From positions 58,220,080 to 58,284,079 of the forward strand of contig OY744529.1 in assembly GCA_963556195.1 (NCBI GenBank): DNA of 64,000 nucleotides, given 5' to 3'. The position numbers and the translations under genes were made by a program. A model generated the notes under the pieces. That model had not been told where the DNA came from. It searched no databases and saw only the letters and a list, made by a program, of their open reading frames with translations. Positions 57,125 to 64,000 of the stretch are shown here, piece by piece. The DNA is from Sepiola atlantica. Lineage: Eukaryota > Mollusca > Cephalopoda > Sepiida > Sepiolidae. Every line of letters starts with the position of its first letter. The first letter of the stretch is position 1.

Positions 57125-59150
57125 CAGTGGTTTCCAACCTTTTTTCTGTCATTTCCCCCTGCACCCAATTCAACCATCCAAATTTCCCCATTCATGTGTA
57201 TGAGAGAAAGAACAGTTAAAGCACACTGAGTCTATTAACTAATTTATTTTTCAAATGCACTAACACAGCTAACATTAAATTGTATTGAATAAGAACGCTA
57301 ACACTAACACAGCATTTTAGTGTGACTTCTGGCATTGTTTGCCATTCACAAGTCCTTCAATGTCTGGGGGAGTTATGTAGAGCGTACGTCAAAGATCCGC
57401 CTTTACATTCAACTTGTTGCGTGTCTTTGTTTTTAGGTGTATCAGTGCAAAAAAATCCTGTCTCACACCGATAGGTGGAAGAAAACAGGACCAATATCCA
57501 CAGAGCATTGGTCGCAAGAAGCGGGTAGATTTTTCGAACTTGGGTCCAAAACTCTTCCAGTTCCATATTCTGGAAGGCATGCTTCACTGCAGAGTCGTTT
57601 TTCAAGTCAAGAAACTTTTCCTGCCACGCTTCTTGCACATCATATGGGTCTCTTATAAGCTTTTTCCCGTTTCTCTTGTTTGGGATTCCCGAGAAGTAAT
57701 ACTTTAATTATTCCTCCAAGCCTTTGCAGTGTAGTTTGATATCCTTGGATATTCTTCCATATCCTCCACACATTCGTTCAGAGCAAGGAATGAGGAAAAA
57801 CTTCCACTCCCCGCTCTATTCTTCCACTGTTCCAGTTTAGCCACAAAAGCTCTAATCTTGTCCGACTGAAAAAGAATGTTGGTCTCTTTGCCCTGCAGTT
57901 TCCTGTTGAGCTCATTCAATGCACTGAAAGTATCGGACAAGTAGGACAGTCGCACATGGAAAAACTCATCCTTCAACGCTTCCAAAAGCACAACATTCTC
58001 ATCAAATAATTCATCAAACAATTCCAGGACTCGCTGCAACATGTTTCCCTTCGAGAGCCACCCCACCTGAGTATGAAACAGCAATGATTCATGATCGGCT
58101 TCCATGCGTTCAGAGCCGACGGAACAGCCGCATCTTCAGAGCGGAACCCTTAATAAAGTTGACGACTTTGATTACAATGTCGAAATGCTGCTTGAAGTTC
58201 TTGGGGAGAGTTCTCGAAACAAGCGCCTCTTTGTGGATAAGACAGTGTGTCATTCCACCGCCAGATTCTTTTGCTTGACGAGCGTGACGAACCCTGATCG
58301 AGAGCCAAGCATGGCTGGGGCACCATCCGTACACACCCCAACCAGAGACGCTGATGTTGCTGTCTTCGAAAAAGTCATTGATACGGTCCATCACACTCTG
58401 AGTTTTGGTCGTGGTTTGGAGAGGTTTGCAGAAGAGGAATTCTTCTGCAATTCCTTTTTCAGTGGTATAACACACAAAGACCAATAGCTGGGACAGATTT
58501 GCAACATCTGTCGATTCGTCGAGTTAAATCAAAAAAAGCTGTGACCTACGAACCTTCTGAACAATTTGGTTCTTGATGCTCTCTGCCATATCATTGATCC
58601 GTGACCGAATAGTGTTGTTTGAAAGGGAAATCTAGGTCATCTTGTTGTAGGCGGTCTCACCAAGGACTAACTTCACGCACTGCAGCATACAGGGCTTCAC
58701 CAATTGTGTGTGGTTTCTTATCTCTCGCAATCTTGTATGGGACTTTGTATGACGCTTTCACAATAGCGTCCGTTTGTTGAGGAAACGTTTCAGTTGAGTC
58801 CAGTCTCATCTTCTTCAGATAATTTTGTTTCAGCTTGAAGTATTCACGATCCTTGTTCTGAAGTTCGAGATGGCATCCTTCAAAGTGTGGCTTCAGCTGG
58901 AATGGCTTCATGCTACCATTCCCCAAGATCTTTATGTAGATGACACATTGTGGCAGATGTTCCACATTATTTACAACGAACGTAAAACCAAAGTCTAGAT
59001 ATGCTTCTAAATATATCCGGGTTTTTTTAACATGATCACTTGCGGACCTTAAAAGAACAAGAGAGATCATATTAAGAATACTACAATTTCCCCCCTGAAA
59101 CACCCAAATTTCCCCCCTGGGGGAAATTTCCCCCAGGTTGGGAACCGGTG
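57125..59150 (-). mobile_element. hAT element, ZBED5-like, with both ends and a decayed transposase
   Basis: The ends are inverted repeats (CAGTGGTTTCCAACC at 57125-57139 and GGTTGGGAACCGGTG at 59136-59150). The flanking 8-bp duplication ATGTAGAC is the size hAT elements make. On the minus strand, pieces of a ZBED5-like transposase appear in order: remains of a BED finger near 58920 (one Cys of the CxxC missing), RLDSTETFPQQTDAIVKASY, KKPHTIGEALYAAV, then KGIAEEFLFCKPLQTTTK (58460), THCLIHKEALVSRTLPKNF (58250), LLFHTQVGWLSKGNMLQRVL (58080) and KLQGKETNIL (57890). The last piece is the C-terminal dimerisation region ending near 57440 (FSSTYRCETGFF). At least three frameshifts and stops break it. 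Confidence 0.92.
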
Positions 59151-59158
59151 ATGTAGAC
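59151..59158. repeat. hAT target-site duplication, right
   Basis: ATGTAGAC, identical to 57117-57124. Confidence 0.93.
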
Positions 59159-59159
59159 T

Positions 59160-60490
59160 CTAAGTTATACTCCTGTTTCAAAGACTAATTGCTGTTTACA
59201 AACGATATACATTGTTTTGGACTATGAGTTGAATCTACAGCCTATGTCCCCCTTTGAAAAATAAATTGAGGCAGACAAACCAAAACTTGAGTACTCTCTT
59301 AAAAAGATTGTGGGAGAATGCAATCACCAAATACTAGCTAATGTGAAACTGAAGATGATGCTATCCTACATAAGAAGCAATGGTCTTTGAGGTAAACATT
59401 TTAGCAGATTTGTGATCATTATATATGGGCTTATGTTTATGTAGTCATTCTCATGAATGGATGTGTCAGTCATGTCTGACTCACACACTCAGGTCCCCAT
59501 TTACACCTACACATATTATCTAACGTTATTATTATTTCCATGATTCAAGATCCATGTACTTCGTCTATATCAAGTAATATCCTCAGGTGGTTGGTCCTCA
59601 GGTGAAAAGCTATTACCGAGCTAAAATGACATAAATACTTTCAAGCAATTATTTCGAAATCTCCTTGTGAAGTGGCATTCTTGACAATAATTAAAATCTT
59701 TCTAACACTTCTCCTACCATTGTTCTCCAATTAAACTTACTACAATATTATGTACTTTTTTTCAATCAATTCAAGTCTAACTATGTCTGCTAAAAATAAC
59801 AATAGAAAGTTATATAAACTCACAAACATGAATCATTGAAATGCCTTAAATATTTAATGTATCAAATTAACTGAAGGAAACAGTTTGTTTTTACTGTGGT
59901 TGAAATTAGTCAATTGAGCTTGTACTTCAGTTTCAAATTACAAAATAAATTTACACAATGTAAATTTTCAATTAAACAATTTTTTTCTCTTCATTGTGAT
60001 TTTAAATGAAAATATTTATCAAATCAATGAAGATTATTGAAACTTGGTTAGGGTTAGGTACAACACCATAACAACACTAACAAAATTACGAACACCATCA
60101 CCTCAAAATTCTCAGCTGCCCAAAATTAAATGCCATCTGATTTTAATCCATGTATTTAAAATCAGTTAGTCTCTATATTTGTTCACACATGCAAATTCAT
60201 TTCAACTATAAAGATCTGTAATTATGAATATGGGTTCGTTTCTCTCTGGGAAACGGCCGTCTGACATGCAAAACATTTGATACGCTTAGAAGCTAGTAAG
60301 TTTTTGTTTTTATTGTTAGAATTTTACAACAATGTAAGTAACCTTTCATGAAAAAAGGCAAAAGGTAATTCTGCTATTGATCACGGTAAAAGCTGCTCTT
60401 CTTCAAAATAATGCTTTGCATTTGGTTATATGTAATGCATATGAATCAGATATTTTAGTTTGCTAGATTCTGTTTTGTTGGGCTATGTTT
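59160..60490. other. Non-coding stretch
   Basis: Nothing recognised. The first part may continue the element into which the hAT inserted. Confidence 0.45.
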
Positions 60491-60529
60491 CACCGATATA
60501 ATCAGGTACTCACAGGAGGAACAACGTGG

Positions 60530-60645
60530 AGATTACCAACATCCATAGTGAAAGTGAAGCTATGAATCCGATAGGACTCGAACATGGTGTACTGTGTCGG
60601 TAGTTGGCGTCAGTATCCATTTCATCATGCCAAACAACGAGTTTG
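60530..60645 (-). mobile_element. Possible tRNA-derived SINE remnant
   Basis: On the minus strand TTTGGCATGATGAAATGG (A-box-like) is followed by CCATGTTCGAGTCCTATCGG (B-box-like, plus position near 60570-60590). The spacing suits a tRNA-derived head, but no family match was recognised. It is not a plausible functional tRNA. Confidence 0.45.
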
Positions 60646-60649
60646 TTCA

Positions 60650-63050
60650 AAACAAAGAATTGAATGTTTACCGATTACAAACTAATTGAATATAGAAATT
60701 TGTTAAAAGTGTCTGGGTTTAGTTAAGGGTTAAAATTAGATCAAATATATCTTTGTTAACTAAACAAAAATTCTTATGAGTTTATCAAGTGTTTTCTTAT
60801 TTTTCATGTTCACCATATTTTTAGCTCATTGTATATTTTGATCATTACAGAATTTCCTTCATGGAAAAATCAAAAAAATCCTTGGAAGATTAAAAAAGGC
60901 AGATAAAATTTTCCTTTATCGTTGTTTTTACTGAAAAAGATTAAAATCTTTACATAGATGGGATTGTCAAATTACAATAAAGACAGAAAAGAGGGGAACA
61001 AAATAAATATGCGGTTCAATAATGGTGTATCATTAAAAATTGTTGTAATTCTGTTCAATGAACTAAACAACGCTTTTCTTAATTTGTGAAATGAAAATAA
61101 TAGAAACAGGAAAAAACTAATAATTATAAATGATTCCAAATTAGATTAGATGGCATAGATACAACTAGTTAAGGACAGTGCTTATTTACTTGCCTCCCCA
61201 TGAGGACAGAGTTAGACACAAGGTCAGTTTTTAATGTGGGAGAATCCAGCTACCCAAAAAGGAGCACACTGGATTGGGACAAAAATAAAAATTACCTCAG
61301 TCTCACTGAATGAAGACAGAAAAGATGAAGTGATACTAAACTTTTGACCCTCTAAACAAATGATATTACGAGAACATGGAAGCTGTTTATAAATTAAGTT
61401 TCATAAAGATCATGTTATCTATGATCATACTTGCCAATAAGATTCATCTTATCTTTAAAGATCTGAGTATAAATAAAGCATGTATGCATACATGACAGAT
61501 AGATACATAGAGAATTGTGACCTTTAAAAAGGTAATTGAATTTACTTATGACATTCTGTCAAATTAAGATGTATTAATATGAGAAGAGAAAGTGGTTTTG
61601 TTTTTACTATCTAAAATATCATTGACATCATGCTATGCAGTTTGGTATCAGTGAGTGACTTATGACTGGGCATCTTCTTGTGTTACATCATCATTGTCTA
61701 CCATTCTAAGCAGTCATATGAAGTTGGGGCCAGTGCAAAATTCATCGCTTTAGGAGTCGGAGTTAGTGAAAATTTGCCAACCTTCAATGCATAGAGGCTT
61801 TAAAAGCATTCTATTGTCTTTAAAATTTAAACGCTATGAATAATATACAGGATGCCAGCGATATTTGTTTGTAATTTTCAACTGGTAATTTTATGCATAT
61901 TTGTCGTTGTCAATCTTCATGAAAACACTGGTTATATTTACCTTCATTTTTTTGCCGAATAATCATCATTAGAATTTTTATCAAAAATCTACATTAAATA
62001 TAAAATAACATCTTCCATCAGCTACAGATAAGCAATCATCAAGGCAGCAGCTAGATGATTTGTTACATGTAATGCCATCTACGTAGCAGCATGGTAACTT
62101 ATTAAATGATGGTTTTCTCCATTAGTCAGAGTACTAAGCTTAGCCACCCACCCCCCCTCCACAATCATCAGTTTCATATTTTGATGTATTGTACAAATAT
62201 AAACACAGTGTGTACCAACTCCACCAGCAAAGACACATTCTTTTGGTCTGAGCTCAGTAAATTAAGAAAAAATAATTTTAATGTTTGGGTTCTTAGATTT
62301 AAATAACTCATATGCCTCCTGACTAAAAGATTGTTCTGTTCTTGAACTCTTTTATCTTTCTTTATATCAGTTTTGCAGTCATTTTTCCCAGCAATTACTC
62401 TATGGATTTCTTCATTCTTATAGAATCGCACAACTTTACCAATTGTTTTCTGTAGGATTCTAGATTTTCGTTCGGTGGTACTGTTAAAAGATTAGCTCTA
62501 AAAGAAAGTCTGCAGCGACTGTGTAATGAACAAATAATGACACTACGACAACTGTTTGATTTTGTAAGAGAAAATATTTCAAGCATACTGTATGTTGCTC
62601 AGTGAATGAATGGAAAAATGAAGCAAACATCTTGGAAGATATATTTTTAAATTCTACCACAATTGTAGGAACTCAAAACTACATTCTTTTATTATTGTGT
62701 CTGGAAGATAGGTAGAAATAAAAACTGTGTAAACTCAATATGAGGGAGAAATAGTTAGTATTAGTAAACATGACAGAGTTTAAACATATTAAGGGATTTG
62801 TCATATCAATGTATGATAGGAATTGGTGATTAGGATGTGTACTGTATAAATATTCCAAGAGTGGATAAATAAAATTTAGATTTTTACAACCATCTTTCTA
62901 TTATCTATCACATCCAGATATTTTAGCGTTAAAATATTTTGATATATGTAACTTTGTTTATCCCATAACAGACACTGAACGAAACTATAAACTTTAAAAA
63001 ATTAGGATGGAAAATGTATCAACTAATTTAACAAAGACAATTTGCTGACA
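60650..63050. other. Non-coding stretch
   Basis: AT-rich, with nothing recognised. The segment near 61190-61320 shares a few words with 37020-37260. Confidence 0.5.
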
Positions 63051-63059
63051 AAAAATAAA

Positions 63060-63840
63060 ATACATATATATACAATGGTGGATGTTTTTGATTTTTTATT
63101 TAAAAATGTGTTCCAACTGGCAAGTACTAAAGCAGCATAAAGCGCCTGTTCTGGGCAAGCCATACGAAACTCCCTGGGCAATGCTTCTAAGACACAAATG
63201 AAAAGCAATGCACCCAGTACAGAACCATACTTTAACATTAAAGCTGTCACATTAAAGCTGTTAATTTTACTTCTTTGAGCATTTCTGTACATTGCTTGAC
63301 CAACCTTCACCAAACAATCAAGTTGCCCCTAGTTTACACAAGAGGTAATTACAGAGGTTTTAAGTTGAATAACCTCTCTTGGCACTCTGTCAAAGGTTTT
63401 CTCTAGATTCACAAAAGAAAAATACAGGTTCTTCTTCTTATTAAGATACTTCTCTTGCATTTGTCTCAAGATAAATATAGCACCAGTGGTACATTGCTCA
63501 GGTATAAAACTAAACTGCATTTCATTACTTGCTCCTTAATTATTCTCTCAATCACTTTCAGGACATTATCCATCAATTTAAAGCCTCTGTAATTACCCCT
63601 ATCTAGCGCTTCCCCGTTACCCTTGTAACAATTCACAATTGTATTAAGTTCTCAGTCTTTCGGGATAACCTCTTCTTTTATGATCTGATTTGTCATCTCA
63701 ATGCCTGTCTAACCATTAACCTTCAACATTTCTGTAACAACACCTGAGGGTCCTGCAGCCTTATCTTTCTTCATCTTACTCACAGCCTCCCGTTCTTTCT
63801 CAATTCTTATAACTGGCACACATTTACATTTTTTGTGGAT
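63060..63840 (-). mobile_element. RTE-like LINE reverse-transcriptase remnant
   Basis: Minus-strand frames read KMKKDKAAGPSGVVTEMLKV near 63770, ELNTIVNCYKGNGEALDRGN near 63620, FSFIPEQCTTGAIFILRQMQ near 63490, and NLEKTFDRVPREVI near 63390 where active copies have DLEKAFDRVPR. After a frame change come LLFICVLEALPREFR and EQALYAALVLA, where active copies have LYADDLVL. Both catalytic regions are altered, so it is non-functional. The 5' side may run beyond the part recognised. Confidence 0.85.
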
Positions 63841-64000
63841 TTTGACAACCATGTAAAATGAAAACAAAACTAATATCATAATGCTTTGATATAGATAAAT
63901 TTAATAAAATAAAAATTATCATTTTGAGGATTTAATGAACTAAAAATCAACTGACTTATGTTGACCACTTTCGTGTTCCTTGAGTCCACCATTGTTCCAT

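Noticed and set aside
58104..58487. A 127-codon plus-strand frame
   Set aside because: It is antisense to the ZBED5-like transposase, whose minus-strand frame has family motifs.

Overview
The window is AT-rich, repeat-laden animal DNA with widely spaced exons, long introns and no long intact reading frame. I read it as a lophotrochozoan, probably a cephalopod mollusc. The grounds are the mix of RTE-like and jockey/CR1-like LINEs, tRNA-derived SINEs, Helitron-like ends, a ZBED5-like hAT and a Merlin element, and a repeat at 45.4-45.6 kb whose tail runs into (GAT)n, a form I associate with octopus and squid repeats. The taxon is an inference.

One host gene is supported: an LRP1-like receptor on the minus strand. 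Five exons encode, in order, LDL-receptor class A repeat 1 (38670-38786), class A repeat 2 (10280-10417), EGF 1 (4794-4913), calcium-binding EGF 2 (3282-3407) and the start of the first beta-propeller (2825-2986). All five are phase 1-1 with consensus splice sites, and the order matches the N terminus of LRP1. The introns are about 28.3, 5.4, 1.4 and 0.3 kb. The signal-peptide exon (expected above 38.8 kb) and the rest of the receptor (below 2.8 kb) are not seen.

Region by region: 1-10.5 kb holds four LRP1 exons, a tRNA-like foldback element, a tRNA-derived SINE, a Helitron-like end, a decayed RTE LINE and a 166-bp tandem repeat next to the second exon. The 10.5-38.7 kb intron holds a mariner-like remnant, SINEs, foldback elements, Helitron-like ends, RTE and jockey-like fragments, long (TA)n tracts and a 730-bp palindrome at 29.3-30.0 kb. 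The 38.9-56 kb stretch holds more LINE fragments, a compact Merlin derivative with long inverted repeats and target-site duplications (48.0-48.9 kb), and two large jockey-like copies (50.9-53.9 kb). The 56-64 kb stretch holds a fragment of a dispersed coding repeat interrupted by a hAT element (57125-59150, with terminal repeats and an 8-bp duplication), then an RTE reverse-transcriptase remnant at the right edge.

No operon-like or multi-gene system is present. The most unusual structures are foldback elements whose interior looks tRNA-derived, one of them flanked by a 14-bp direct repeat, and the long palindrome inside the LRP1 intron, which would form long double-stranded RNA if transcribed. 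Repeat boundaries without stated target-site duplications are approximate.
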